Shown here: positions 8,238 to 17,200 of the stretch, piece by piece
How positions within the stretch are numbered: the stretch's first letter is position 1
Layout of the letters: every line of letters begins with the position of its first letter
IMG/VR virus record: IMGVR_UViG_3300010413_000863
Span: 1 to 35,285 of that record
DNA from: a virus
Length of the DNA stretch: 35,285 nucleotides
Direction: 5' to 3' (one strand)
Notes under the pieces: model-generated
What the model saw: only the letters and a program-made list of their open reading frames with translations
Told to the model about the DNA's origin: nothing
Databases searched by the model: none
Position numbers and translations under genes: made by a program

Positions 8238-8623
8238 TCCGGGCCGAGGACATCTTCTGGGACGTGAAGGCGCAGGAACGCGAGGAAGAACGCGCCATCG
8301 CGGCCGAGATCGACGGACTCCAGCGAGTGATCGCGCTCGGCCGGAGGACGGCCGCTCTGAAGCAGTCCGTCGGCTTCCAGGACTTCCAGAAGGCGATCAA
8401 CGACCTGCTCGACTACTCGACCAAGAAGCTGATCCGCAACACGATGAGCAACGAGGAGATGCGCGAGCAGCGAGGCAAGGTGGAGGCCCTCCAGGACATC
8501 CTGGCGATCCTCGATCGAGCGGATGAGACCGTAGGACTGCTTGCCGCCAGGGAGGCGGAGTTGCAGAATCAGTTGGCGGCCGTGCGCAAGGCCCGGCCGG
8601 TGTCCCGATCGGAACAGAGGTGA
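8234..8623 (+). CDS. Coiled-coil protein downstream of portal
   Basis: A 129-residue, almost entirely helical protein, rich in Glu, Arg, Ala and Leu, with heptad-like spacing in residues 12-40 and 85-120 (LQDILAILDRADETVGLLAAREAELQNQL). No Cys, no membrane segment. Similar small coiled-coil proteins occur between portal and scaffold in other podoviruses, but no named family is recognised. ATG 8234 overlaps the portal stop (ATGA), indicating coupled translation; a role in head assembly is inference from position only. Confidence 0.75.
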   Translation: MIRAEDIFWDVKAQEREEERAIAAEIDGLQRVIALGRRTAALKQSVGFQDFQKAINDLLDYSTKKLIRNTMSNEEMREQRGKVEALQDILAILDRADETVGLLAAREAELQNQLAAVRKARPVSRSEQR

Positions 8624-8625
8624 AC

Positions 8626-8862
8626 ATGGCCAAGAACTGCGAAGGAGCCGGTGCCGCTCAGGCGAAGACCGGCAAGAACTGTCAGGCGCTCGACCGGCAC
8701 GCCGGTATGAACGCCACGGCTGGTGCGCTCGGCTCGAAGACGCGCTCGCGCTACCCGGCGTCGAGCACGAACAACAAGTGGATGTCCGCTCCGACTGGCT
8801 ACGGCCAGAACGAGAACATCCATGGCTACAGCCCTGGTGGCGGTGGCTGCGGAGCGAAGTGA
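8626..8862 (+). CDS. Small Gly/Asn-rich hypothetical protein
   Basis: A 78-residue protein starting MAKNCEGAGAAQAKTGKNC and ending GGGGCGAK. ATG 8626 is chosen because AGAGGTG lies just upstream; a GTG two codons earlier is also in frame. Composition is Gly, Ala, Asn, Ser and Lys-rich with three Cys and no predicted hydrophobic core beyond a few aromatic residues, so it may be disordered or a small minor head/decoration protein. No family is recognised. Confidence 0.6.
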   Translation: MAKNCEGAGAAQAKTGKNCQALDRHAGMNATAGALGSKTRSRYPASSTNNKWMSAPTGYGQNENIHGYSPGGGGCGAK

Positions 8863-8984
8863 CGGATCCCTGCTCGGGTAGAGCTGGCTGACGGACTACC
8901 GTCACCATTCTCACGTAGCGGGGGTCGTGGCCCGAGGCACTGAATCCGTAAGACGGGAGTCGTGCTCCGTCGAAGAGGAAGACG
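8863..8984 (+). promoter_or_regulatory. 122-base intergenic leader of the scaffold gene with two hairpins
   Basis: This is one of the longest non-coding gaps in the late module. It holds GACGG-ACTA-CCGTC (8891-8904), a 5-bp stem with a 4-base loop. A second hairpin at 8952-8971 pairs GACGGGAG with CTCCGTC around a short loop and one bulged G. The second sits directly before the AGAGGAAG ribosome-binding site of the scaffold gene. No clear -35/-10 pair and no U-run terminator are seen. It may be a processing site, an expression-tuning leader or a phage-specific promoter region upstream of the abundantly needed scaffold and capsid genes. Confidence 0.4.
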
Positions 8985-10010
8985 ATGGCTAATCAACGAG
9001 GAGAACAACCTCAGAGCCAATTCACAGCGCGTGCCGACAACGCGGCCCTGAAGCTGAGGCAGAGCCTCCAGCAGCAAGGGCGTCAGGTGCCAGATGCGGC
9101 ACCTGTTGAGGTTGGGCCTGACGGCAAGCCGCCAGCTCCCCCTCCACCCGAGGGTTCCTACATGCGACAGATGCTCGAACAGCAGCGCCAGGGTCAGCCG
9201 ACTCGTGTGCAGCAACTCGGGGATCAGCCCATGGCTGGAACTGTCGAGCAGGAGATCGACGGGAGCCAAGCGCCACCTCTTGCGCAGCAGGAGCAACCCA
9301 CGCAGGAACCGAGCGAAGCGCAACTCTCCGACAACGCGAACCGACGGATCAGAGAACTGATCGCCGAACTTCGAGAGAAGGATCAGGCGCTCCAGAAGGC
9401 GATGGAGCTTGGGCGAAGCCAGGGAGACACCCTTGGCCAGCTCAAGCAGAAGTTCGATCAGCTACAGCAACAGCACCAGAACCTCATCCAAGCGAACCTG
9501 GAGAACCTCGACCCCGAAACCCGGATGTTGGTGATGCAAGACTCACGGATTCAGGAAGCCCTGTCAGGTCTCGAACAGCGGATCCTGGGACAGCTCATGC
9601 CCCACATCCAGACGATCGAGCAGAAGAATCAGCAGGCGGAGATGATGCGCCTTGGCGACATCTATCCGGCTTTCGACATCCAGATCCACGGCCCACTCAT
9701 CGACATGTTCCGGGGCAAGAACCCGCACTGTTCGATCGAGCAAGCCTATCGGGCTATCGCAGAGCCAGGGGAGTTGGTTACTCGCGAGGCGGCGAGCGCA
9801 GCGGCAGTTCCACCAGTGGTCCCTCCAGGGAACATGGGAGCGCGTCCTCGCTATCAGCCCGAGCCTCAAGGCCAGCAGAGCAACCCGGAACAGGAACTCA
9901 TCGAAGAGGCGCAGATGCTCAAGAAGCTCCGCTCCTCATCGGATCCTTCCGATCAGAAAGCTGGCATGAATCTCGTGCATGAACACTTGAAGCGCCGCCT
10001 AGGACTCTGA
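8985..10010 (+). CDS. Head scaffolding protein
   Basis: A 341-residue protein directly upstream of the major capsid gene, the usual place of scaffold. The N-terminal 110 residues are Gln/Pro-rich and disordered. Residues about 118-170 form a long coiled coil (NRRIRELIAELREKDQALQKAMELG, then LKQKFDQLQQQHQNLIQ). The C-terminus is helical and basic (QKAGMNLVHEHLKRRLGL), as expected for the capsid-binding end of P22- and T7-type scaffolds. It would guide procapsid assembly and leave before or during packaging. ATG 8985 has AGAGGAAG upstream. No protease domain is seen in it. Confidence 0.85.
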   Translation: MANQRGEQPQSQFTARADNAALKLRQSLQQQGRQVPDAAPVEVGPDGKPPAPPPPEGSYMRQMLEQQRQGQPTRVQQLGDQPMAGTVEQEIDGSQAPPLAQQEQPTQEPSEAQLSDNANRRIRELIAELREKDQALQKAMELGRSQGDTLGQLKQKFDQLQQQHQNLIQANLENLDPETRMLVMQDSRIQEALSGLEQRILGQLMPHIQTIEQKNQQAEMMRLGDIYPAFDIQIHGPLIDMFRGKNPHCSIEQAYRAIAEPGELVTREAASAAAVPPVVPPGNMGARPRYQPEPQGQQSNPEQELIEEAQMLKKLRSSSDPSDQKAGMNLVHEHLKRRLGL

Positions 10011-10029
10011 AGGCCCTCTGGTGGGGCTG

Positions 10030-10050
10030 CCTCTAACCCCTAACTAGAGG
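10030..10050 (+). promoter_or_regulatory. Hairpin overlapping the capsid gene ribosome-binding site
   Basis: CCTCTA (10030-10035) pairs with TAGAGG (10045-10050) around a nine-base loop. The 3' arm contains AGAGG, the only Shine-Dalgarno-like sequence before the capsid ATG at 10062 (spacing 11). The stem could mask or position the ribosome site, or stabilise the capsid message. It lies in a 51-base gap after the scaffold stop, and no U-run follows, so it is not an obvious terminator. Confidence 0.45.
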
Positions 10051-10061
10051 TAGCTTGCCAG

Positions 10062-11090
10062 ATGCCTTTTGTGAACAGTATCGGAGTTCTCAACTCCTTC
10101 GATGTCGGCACGGGCAACCGTGAAGACCTGCTCGACATCATCACGAACATCTCCCCGATGGACACGCTCCTGCTGTCCTCGTTGGAGAAGGTTCCTGCGA
10201 ACAACATCAGCCACGAGTGGCTGGTCGACATCCTTGCCGACTTCGGCGATCCGGCGAACGGCAACGCAGACGTGCAGGCGACCCCGGAAGGTTCGGACGC
10301 GACGTTCGACCCCCTGGTGCCGCGCAAGCGCCTGTGCAACCTGACGCACATCATCCGTCGGACGTTCGACGTTTCGGACACGCAGCGGGACATCAACACC
10401 GCTGGCATCCGGGACGAATACGTCTACCAGCTCCGCAAGGCGACGATGGAGCTGGCTCGGTTCATCGAGTTCGCTCTCCTGCACTCGATTCGCCAGAGCC
10501 AGACCGCCCAGGGCAACACGGGCGGCGTGCTTCCGCGCAAGATGGACGGCTACTACGCCTTCGCGGCGTCGTCCGATCCGACTTGCGCGACCACGCTCGG
10601 CCTCAGCACTGAGGAGATGGGAACCGTGACGACGGTCGCTGGCAGCTCGCCGGACGACTGCATTACGGAGTGCATCCTGAACGACCACCTGGAAGCCATG
10701 TGGGAGAAGGGTGCGATGACGGACACGATCTGGGTCAACTCGCCCCAGAAGCGTTCGCTCAGCAACCTGACGCTGAACCCCAACAGCAACGTCCGCTACA
10801 ACATCCCGGTCAACGAGCGCACGGTCATCAACACCGTGGACTTCTACCAGAGCGACTTCGGGACGCAGCGGATCTACCTGCACCGCTACCAGCGGAACGA
10901 CCGCATCTCGACTGCGGAAGCCAGCAAGCTCCGCATCGCGGTGCTTCGTCCTGTCCTGGCCGTCGAGCTGGCGAAGGTCGGCTCCTCGACGAAGGGCATG
11001 GTCGAGTGGGAAGGAACCCTCGAAGTCCTCGCCCCGAACGCGATCGGTTACATCACCGATCTCTGCACGGGCGTTGCGGGTTGCCCGTGA
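10062..11090 (+). CDS. Major capsid protein, DUF5309 / SU10 type
   Basis: This 342-residue HK97-fold shell protein has the DUF5309 pattern. There is an early segment REDLLDIITNISPMDTLLLSSL, then HEWLVDIL and a Pro-rich linker. Next comes RLCNLTHIIRRTFDVSDTQ with DEYVYQLRKATMELARFIEFALL (the long spine helix), and a C-terminal strand region (EWEGTLEVLAPNAIGYITDL). DUF5309 capsids are known from SU10-like short-tailed phages with elongated heads and from relatives. The gene follows scaffold and precedes small zinc-ribbon genes. No N-terminal cleaved domain is evident. Codon use is strongly G/C-ending, as in a highly expressed gene. Confidence 0.9.
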   Translation: MPFVNSIGVLNSFDVGTGNREDLLDIITNISPMDTLLLSSLEKVPANNISHEWLVDILADFGDPANGNADVQATPEGSDATFDPLVPRKRLCNLTHIIRRTFDVSDTQRDINTAGIRDEYVYQLRKATMELARFIEFALLHSIRQSQTAQGNTGGVLPRKMDGYYAFAASSDPTCATTLGLSTEEMGTVTTVAGSSPDDCITECILNDHLEAMWEKGAMTDTIWVNSPQKRSLSNLTLNPNSNVRYNIPVNERTVINTVDFYQSDFGTQRIYLHRYQRNDRISTAEASKLRIAVLRPVLAVELAKVGSSTKGMVEWEGTLEVLAPNAIGYITDLCTGVAGCP

Positions 11091-11091
11091 A

Positions 11092-11223
11092 ATGACGGTC
11101 CGCGTCTGTCCTAGATGCGGGTCGGGTGCGCGAGTAGAGCGTTCCGGCATTCGCCGGACGCTCTACTGCCCGAACTGTCGGTTCAAGCAAGTGAAGAACG
11201 TCGTGCCCAAGGGGCACGGTTGA
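11092..11223 (+). CDS. Zinc-ribbon microprotein (43 residues)
   Basis: A very short gene one base after the capsid stop. Its product, MTVRVCPRCGSGARVERSG..., has CPRC (residues 6-9) and CPNC (26-29) separated by a basic hairpin-like segment, the rubredoxin-type zinc-ribbon layout, then a basic tail ending KGHG. ATG 11092 has no strong ribosome site and is probably translated by coupling from the capsid gene. Function is unknown; small zinc ribbons beside capsid genes could bind nucleic acid or act as minor head proteins. A strong RNA hairpin is embedded in the coding sequence. Confidence 0.7.
   Translation: MTVRVCPRCGSGARVERSGIRRTLYCPNCRFKQVKNVVPKGHG
11134..11166 (+). other. Strong hairpin inside the zinc-ribbon gene, just after the capsid gene
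   Basis: GTAGAGCGT-T-CCGG (11134-11147) pairs with CCGGACGCTCTAC (11154-11166) around the six-base loop CATTCG. This gives a 13-bp stem with a single bulged T. No U-run follows (next bases are TGCCCG), so it is not a standard intrinsic terminator. Lying 44 bases after the capsid stop, it could protect the 3' end of a processed capsid mRNA or reduce read-through. It is also constrained by the protein code. Confidence 0.6.
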
Positions 11224-11229
11224 GGCGGC

Positions 11230-11252
11230 CGACCGAGAGGTTGCGGTCGCAA
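11230..11252 (+). other. Short overlapping inverted repeats between zinc-ribbon genes
   Basis: CGACCG (11230-11235) can pair with CGGTCG (11244-11249), and the overlapping palindrome TTGCG-GT-CGCAA lies at 11241-11252. They fall in the 56-base gap before the FmdB-like gene. The two foldings are mutually exclusive. A protein-binding operator or a weak RNA switch is possible, but no U-run or promoter box is seen. Confidence 0.3.
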
Positions 11253-11279
11253 CGTCAGAGTGATCCAGGGTAGGCGCAG

Positions 11280-11687
11280 ATGATCTACCAGTTCGAGTGT
11301 GAGTCCTGTGGTGTCCTTCGACCCGTCGAATCGAAGCCGTTTCATCCTCCTGAGCGTGTGGTTTGCTCCTGTGGCAAGCCCATGCAGCGAGTCTACGGAT
11401 GCACGATCGACACGAGTGGATGCAAGGACCACGACGACATCCCGGAGGACAAACGTGTCGCGAGGTCAAAGGCTCCGAGAAACACGGCGCGCGAAGAAGC
11501 TCGCTTCCAGCGCCACATCGAAGAAAGACGATCGGCCTACGCCAGAGAAGGACAGTCAGGATCGTTCAAGCACACCCACTCGATCCCTGCTGACCTCTAT
11601 CACGGCAAGATTCGCCAGACTGGTGACAAGGATTACTGGAAGGATCCGAAGAACCTGAAGCGACACAACAGCACGAGGGTTTCCTGA
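11280..11687 (+). CDS. FmdB-like zinc-ribbon protein
   Basis: A 135-residue protein starting MIYQFECESCGVLRPVES and then CSCGKPMQRVYG. This is the CxxC...CxC N-terminal zinc ribbon typical of the FmdB/CxxC_CXXC_SSSS family, which is frequent in tailed phages close to capsid genes. After residue 50 the protein is basic, Lys/Arg-rich and mostly helical (AREEARFQRHIEERRSAYARE), with a polar tail. In bacteria FmdB-like proteins are called regulators on weak evidence; in phages the role is unknown. It is the third small zinc-binding protein of this late module. Confidence 0.8.
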   Translation: MIYQFECESCGVLRPVESKPFHPPERVVCSCGKPMQRVYGCTIDTSGCKDHDDIPEDKRVARSKAPRNTAREEARFQRHIEERRSAYAREGQSGSFKHTHSIPADLYHGKIRQTGDKDYWKDPKNLKRHNSTRVS

Positions 11688-11688
11688 G

Positions 11689-13362
11689 ATGGCAAGCCGC
11701 TTCATCGACAAGTTCGATCGCGCAGATGGGCCGATCGGTGACAACTACACCGTCGCTTGTGGCGGCGTCATCATCAGCGACGAAGCGGTCATCCCGATCG
11801 ACGCTGCGGAGATCCCGTCGGGTGTAAGCCCTCAGTATCCGTTCCCATCAGATGTCACAGCCAGGAAGACCCAGGTCTTCTACTCCGCTGAGGCGCTGGA
11901 TGGTCCTGACTACGTTGTGCGCGGCACGTTCGCTCACGACGGGGAGGATCCAAGTTCTCTCGACACATCGAACATCAACACCGCGCCGAGCTTCACCTTG
12001 CTCGCGCGCATGTCGAAGGATCCGCTCCTCTACGACCTGAACGTCGATGAGGACCCGAGCTGCTACGACCAAGGTTACGGAGCCCGCGTCACCTTCCCGT
12101 TGGATGGGTCGGCCCCGGTCTTGAAGCTCATCAAGTTCATGCCGCTCAAGCGGCTGCCTGGGCTCAGCAGGCCATCCTCGACAGAGGTGGATGGGATGGT
12201 CGTGCTGGCATCGAAGATCCTGGAGTGGGACGACCTGAATCTCGATCCAGGCTTCGACCCTGACTCCTACACCCAGGGCCAGATCCTCCCCTACAAGGGC
12301 TACTGGCAGGACATGAGGCTTCGCATCCAGCGGAGGGACTCACAGGTCGACCTCGATGTCTTCCTGAACGATCGCAACCTCAACACTCCGGTCCTGACCT
12401 TCCGCGATCGGGTCGATCCGCTATGGGGCGTGGTCGGTCTTCCAGGCTTCGAGTTCCTCTGTGGAACCCTGACGACACAACCCGCCGGAGTGAGCCCCTA
12501 CGGGCTGGCCGGTCTCTCTCAGCTTCGTTGCGGCATCTTCTCGACCGAGACGTTCCGTTCGGTCATGCAGCCGGTCCGGGTCACTCCTGGTGGAACCTGG
12601 ACCTATCGTGATGTCACGAACCGTGTCATCCTCCTGGTCGAGAAGGATGGTGACGCGAAATACAACGCGACCACCAACGCGACCACCAAGTTCAACACCT
12701 ACTTGCAGTTCGTCCTCGAAGCCGAGGCGGACATCATCCGCAAGGAAGGCTACTTCGACTGGCTGCGGCGCAGCCAGAGGATCTACCTCCGCAACGGAGT
12801 CTCTGAATACGAGCTTCCAGAGGACTGTGAGCTGGTCGATGTGATCCGCCCCGGCAACTGGAACAACGTCCCTCTCGAAGAGATGGAGCTGTGGCGGATG
12901 CACCAGCTCCTCGGCGGAAGCTCGACGACGAGTGGCCAGCCAAGGGTCTACACGCCAGCTCAGACGGGAGCAGATGGCCGGAGGACCATCTCGATCTACC
13001 CAGCTCCTGGAGACAACCAGATCGGGGTGAACAAGGAGGACGATCCATACCTGATCGTGGACTACTTCGCGCGGCAGCTCTTCCCGGACGAGCCGGATGT
13101 GCAGATCCCGTTCGTTCCGCAGGCACACATCGACGTGCTGGTCTACGGAGCTGCTGCCCATGCTCTGATCCTCGACACGGACGAGAACAACGCCGCTCGC
13201 ATGGGTGCGATCTACGCGATGAAGCTCATGGATCTGCGCCGAGCCAACAACCGGAAGGTGAGCGGCAAGCAGACAGTGATGCGCTCGATCGCTGACCAGA
13301 GCGTGCGTCAGGCAGTTCCTCTCCTTCGTGCAACCCAGCTAGACAACCTCCTGGCCTTCTGA
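11689..13362 (+). CDS. ConA-like lectin domain fused to head-tail adaptor
   Basis: A 557-residue protein with two parts. Residues 1 to about 300 start FIDKFDRADGPIGDNY, a signature seen at the start of LamG/ConA-like beta-sandwich domains, and contain alternating strands with LRIQRRDSQVDLDVFLND. From about residue 325 the sequence resembles podovirus head-tail adaptors (P22 gp4-like): EADIIRKEGYFDWLRR near the start, then PQAHIDVLVYGAAAHALILD and a helix with ARMGAIYAMKLMDLRRANNRKV. The adaptor ring joins portal to tail nozzle; the extra lectin-like domain would project from the neck and might bind glycan. Adaptors alone are usually 150-250 residues, so the fusion is unusual. A TGATG overlap couples it to the next gene. 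Confidence 0.75.
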   Translation: MASRFIDKFDRADGPIGDNYTVACGGVIISDEAVIPIDAAEIPSGVSPQYPFPSDVTARKTQVFYSAEALDGPDYVVRGTFAHDGEDPSSLDTSNINTAPSFTLLARMSKDPLLYDLNVDEDPSCYDQGYGARVTFPLDGSAPVLKLIKFMPLKRLPGLSRPSSTEVDGMVVLASKILEWDDLNLDPGFDPDSYTQGQILPYKGYWQDMRLRIQRRDSQVDLDVFLNDRNLNTPVLTFRDRVDPLWGVVGLPGFEFLCGTLTTQPAGVSPYGLAGLSQLRCGIFSTETFRSVMQPVRVTPGGTWTYRDVTNRVILLVEKDGDAKYNATTNATTKFNTYLQFVLEAEADIIRKEGYFDWLRRSQRIYLRNGVSEYELPEDCELVDVIRPGNWNNVPLEEMELWRMHQLLGGSSTTSGQPRVYTPAQTGADGRRTISIYPAPGDNQIGVNKEDDPYLIVDYFARQLFPDEPDVQIPFVPQAHIDVLVYGAAAHALILDTDENNAARMGAIYAMKLMDLRRANNRKVSGKQTVMRSIADQSVRQAVPLLRATQLDNLLAF

Positions 13363-14258
13363 TGACCACCTGGACCGAGTTCTCGCTCAGGCCACAGGGC
13401 CAGCCATGGCCCGGTCTGAACACCAGAGGTGGACGCCTGGATCCCGGCAACGGGTTCCTGGAGGATGGCAGCATCAACGCGGTCATCAACGAGGCGGACA
13501 TCCTGGAGAAGCGCAAGGGCTTCGTCAGGGGCCTCAACGAACGCTTCGATGGTCCTGTCTGCGGGATCTTCCGATACACGGACAACTGCGGTGTCGAGTA
13601 TCTGGTGATCGCCGACCAGAGCCAGATCAGCGTTCGCACACCGTTCTCGATCCCGTCCTATCTTGGCAGTGATTCGCTGCCGTTCGACGACTTCGAGGAG
13701 CTTGACACGACGAGGTGGTCGAACACTTCGGCCTACACCACCTTCATCGGGGCTCTTCGCTTGCTGACCGGGTTTGACACGGTGAGCAGCTCAGCCTTCA
13801 TGGGGTCTGGTCAGATCATGCAGTGGTTCAAGGAGTCGGTCTTGACGAGCTACTACGTCGAGATCAACTACCGGCTGACCGCTCAGGATGTGACCAACAT
13901 CGCGTCGGTCATCATCAAGCGTGTCGGGACCACCTATCTTGAGGCGGTGGTCGTTTCCACGTCGACCACCTACAGGGCCTACCTCTATCTGGTCCTGGGT
14001 GGTGTCAGAACCACGCTTGCCGAGACATCTCTCGGTGGCGCGTCACTGGCAGATGGATTCCTGAGGCTCAGTTACAACGCTGACACCTTCACGGCGACCG
14101 CCACTGTCATCCCGTCGGGTGGCTCACAGGTGTCCATCACTGGCACGCTGACGGAGGCTCAGGACGCCGCGCTGGGTCAGTTGAGTGCGATCGGCTTGCA
14201 GCGTGCGACTGCGGATGTCGAGCCGGAGATCGAGTCGGTATCTGGAGGGCAGCTCTGA
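13362..14258 (+). CDS. Tail nozzle N-terminal part with lectin-like domain
   Basis: 298 residues. Residues 17-95 read GLNTRGGRLDPGNGFLEDGS, then NAVINEADILEKRKGFVRGL and GIFRYTDNCGVEYLVIADQS. This is the characteristic start of P22 gp10 / propeller-type nozzle proteins, including the 'xxKRxGF' strand. Residues about 105-298 switch to a Thr/Ser/Ala-rich beta-sandwich region beginning PFDDFEELDTTRWSN, typical of LamG/DUF1349-like domains. The rest of a nozzle (propeller) lies in the next gene, which starts at the A of this stop codon (TGATG). I infer a nozzle divided into two coupled polypeptides. Confidence 0.65.
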   Translation: MTTWTEFSLRPQGQPWPGLNTRGGRLDPGNGFLEDGSINAVINEADILEKRKGFVRGLNERFDGPVCGIFRYTDNCGVEYLVIADQSQISVRTPFSIPSYLGSDSLPFDDFEELDTTRWSNTSAYTTFIGALRLLTGFDTVSSSAFMGSGQIMQWFKESVLTSYYVEINYRLTAQDVTNIASVIIKRVGTTYLEAVVVSTSTTYRAYLYLVLGGVRTTLAETSLGGASLADGFLRLSYNADTFTATATVIPSGGSQVSITGTLTEAQDAALGQLSAIGLQRATADVEPEIESVSGGQL

Positions 14259-17200
14259 TGACGGTCCTAGGGCTTCGTTACCCAAAGACGTTCGTTCACG
14301 GCGACTTCCCGCTCGACTTCAACGGGGATGATGTCTTCACGACGACCATCTTCAGCAACAGCTATCTGGCGATCGGTCAAGGGGCAAGCCCATGGATCGC
14401 TCCGTCTCGCTACTCGCAAGTCCGCAAGGTTGTGTTCTGGCTCTGTTGTCGTCAGGAGCAGACCGGAGCTGATCCGACGTTCAACATCCGCTTGCGGATG
14501 CTGCCTAATTCAAGCAGTGCAACTGCCAGAGTCATCGACACTGATGAGGTGGTCCCTGGGGCAACGAAGCTCTACACCGACCAGACGATCACGACGATCA
14601 CCAACCTGATCTACTCAAAGGTTGGCACCTCGGCTCTGCCGAGACGGGTCGGGACGCTTTCCAGCAGAGACAGCCAGATCATCCAGATCGAGTTCGACAG
14701 GTTCGATCCTTCGTCAGCGGAGTTCTTCAACGATTGGGACCTGATCGCTGCGAACGGCAACGAGAACGAATACCTGCGCTACCACCCGGTCATCGAGAGA
14801 GTGGATGGTGGGACGTGGGCCTCTGGGGCAGCAAACCCGAACAACCCGATGAAGGTGCTCGGGGTCGGCTTCTCGGTCGTGCAGGCACCCACAGGCGTCA
14901 ACCGAACCTGCACGATGGTTCGAGGCTACGCTGGCAACTACTTCAACGCTGGTATCACGACTGCCGCCGATGCGGTGAATCAGTCTCGCCAGAGACCGTT
15001 CCACTACGTCGCCGCAGATTGGGACAACATCACCGGGATCTACTTCTGGACCGACATGCCCTACACAGGGGCGGCTGGTAACGATGATGTTCAGGCCCAC
15101 GTCCAAGCAGCTACGGAAGGAAGCGGGACGATCACCTCGACAGAACGCTACGTCGAGAACTGCTACCCAGGGGCTTCCACGGTCAGCAAGTGGGTTCACC
15201 GATCACAGAACATCCTGAGTCTGATTCAGGATGGAGACTATCTGGGGCTTGCGTTCGGAAGACACGTAGCGGTGTCAACCAACCAGCCGACGGGATGGTT
15301 CGAGATCATCCAGGAGAACTTCAACAGGACCGTCAACTTCCACGAGTTCGGATGTGCTGAGGGCTACCTGATCGGCGACATCACGCCGACGACGACCTAC
15401 TCGCCCGACTCTGCTCTCTTCGATCCGACTTGGTATCAGTCGCTGCCGGATGACAACATCCTCTCCAAGCGACTCGTCAGCGCGATGAAGCAGGTCTCTG
15501 CTGGCAACGTGCCGTTTCAGACCATGGTCATCGACGCTGACCTGTTCACGGGCTGGAGCAGCAGCACGACGATCCAGGAGCTGACCCCGAAGCTCTCAGC
15601 CACCCCGACTTCCACCGTCGGCTACAAGCTGATGGATCGGGCCATCGACGATGCTGCTCCTGATCCGATCAACCTCGCAGGTCAGCGGCGTCTCGGCATC
15701 CGCTACGAGGGCACCTGGGTAGCTGGCGGCAACAACCAGGAGGGCGGCATGAGCTATGTCGTCGCCCTCTACGTTCCGAACCGGGAGTTCCTTGACCTCG
15801 GCCCGGTCTTCGAGCTGGGTGCCTTCAACCCGGAGGGATGCGCAGCGACGAGTGCTGGGCTTGGTGAGCCTCCGCTGCTCATCATCACCAACGGAAGCAC
15901 CATCCCTAAGAAGTTCAACCCGACCGCTGCTGGGACGAACGGAGAGATCGAAGACGCTGGCATCCCCACCCCCTACGAGGGGGAGGTGCCGTCATCCCAG
16001 GTGGATGACACGGCGATGTCTCCGATGGGTGGCCTCGATGCGGGAACCTACCGCTACCGCTACACCTTCCGAAACTGCTGCACGGGCAAGGAGAGCGACC
16101 CGAACCTGGATGACATCGTGGTGGACACCACTGGTGCCAGTCCATCGGCCAAGGTGACGCTGTCCTTCGCGAACGTGCGGATCCCTGCTGATGCGCAAAT
16201 CTGTGAGATTTGCCTCTACAGGACCGTGGAGGGTGGCGACTACCCGATCATGGCGAAGGTCGGATGCTTCAACCCGGATGAGACTTCGCTGATCGTGGAC
16301 GAGCTTGGTGATGACCAGCTCGACTTCACTAACGACGGACTGTCCTTGCTGAACGGTCCGATGCCGTGCGTGCCGGTGGTGGTTGACTTCCGCAACCGAC
16401 TGTTCGGGATGGGTGACATCCCCAACCTCACTCCCGCTGGCCTCGTGTCGGTCGTTCAGGGCGAAGACATCGTCTACGGCAACGGAGCTGTGGAGTGGGA
16501 TCGCTGCCTGGAAGGCAAGTTCATCCAGGTCGGCGGTGACTGCCGGAGCTACGAGATCCTCAGGGTTCTCCCGCCTGAGGCTGGCTTGTCTCCGCCGATC
16601 GCGAGGCTGAAGCTCGTGGAGCCTTACGAGGGCACCACGGATGCGGCCCTGAGCTACACGATCTGTGGCAGGCCCAACCGTCTCTACTTCAGCGAGCCGC
16701 TGGAGCCTGAGTGCTGGCCTGCCGCTAACTTCCTGGATGTCGAGCCGGGTGACGGTGATCGGCTGATGGGCGCAGTCAGCAACTTCGATCGGTTGGTGAT
16801 CTGCAAGCGTCGGAAGACCTACGTGCTCACCTTCAGGGAGAACCCTGGTTTGGAGATCATCGTGCCGAGCCGCATCAGTTCGGACATCGGCTGCATCGCT
16901 CCGCGCAGCTTCGCGCAGGTGGAGTCAGGATCGGTGTGGCTCAGCGATCGAGGTCTCGCTCTCTACGACGGACGGACTGTCCAGCACGTCGAAGAGTCGT
17001 CGAACATGAACGACCTCTTCACCGACCCGGACAACCCCAACTACATCCGTCGGGACAGAAACGGTCGAGTCATCGAAGCGGTCGGCGTCTTCTACCCACG
17101 CAAGGAGCAGTATCTCCTGCTCCTGCCGACCATCCAGACCGATCGGGGTTGCAACCTGATGTTGGTCTGGGACGTGAAGCTCAAGAACGTCACGCTGCTT

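Noticed and set aside
8863-8984. Possible tRNA in the intergenic gap
   Set aside because: Hairpins do not form a cloverleaf and no T-loop GGTTCGA-type sequence is present.
11134-11166. Intrinsic terminator after the capsid gene
   Set aside because: Strong stem but no U-run follows, and the downstream FmdB-like and tail genes continue on the same strand; kept as an unexplained hairpin.
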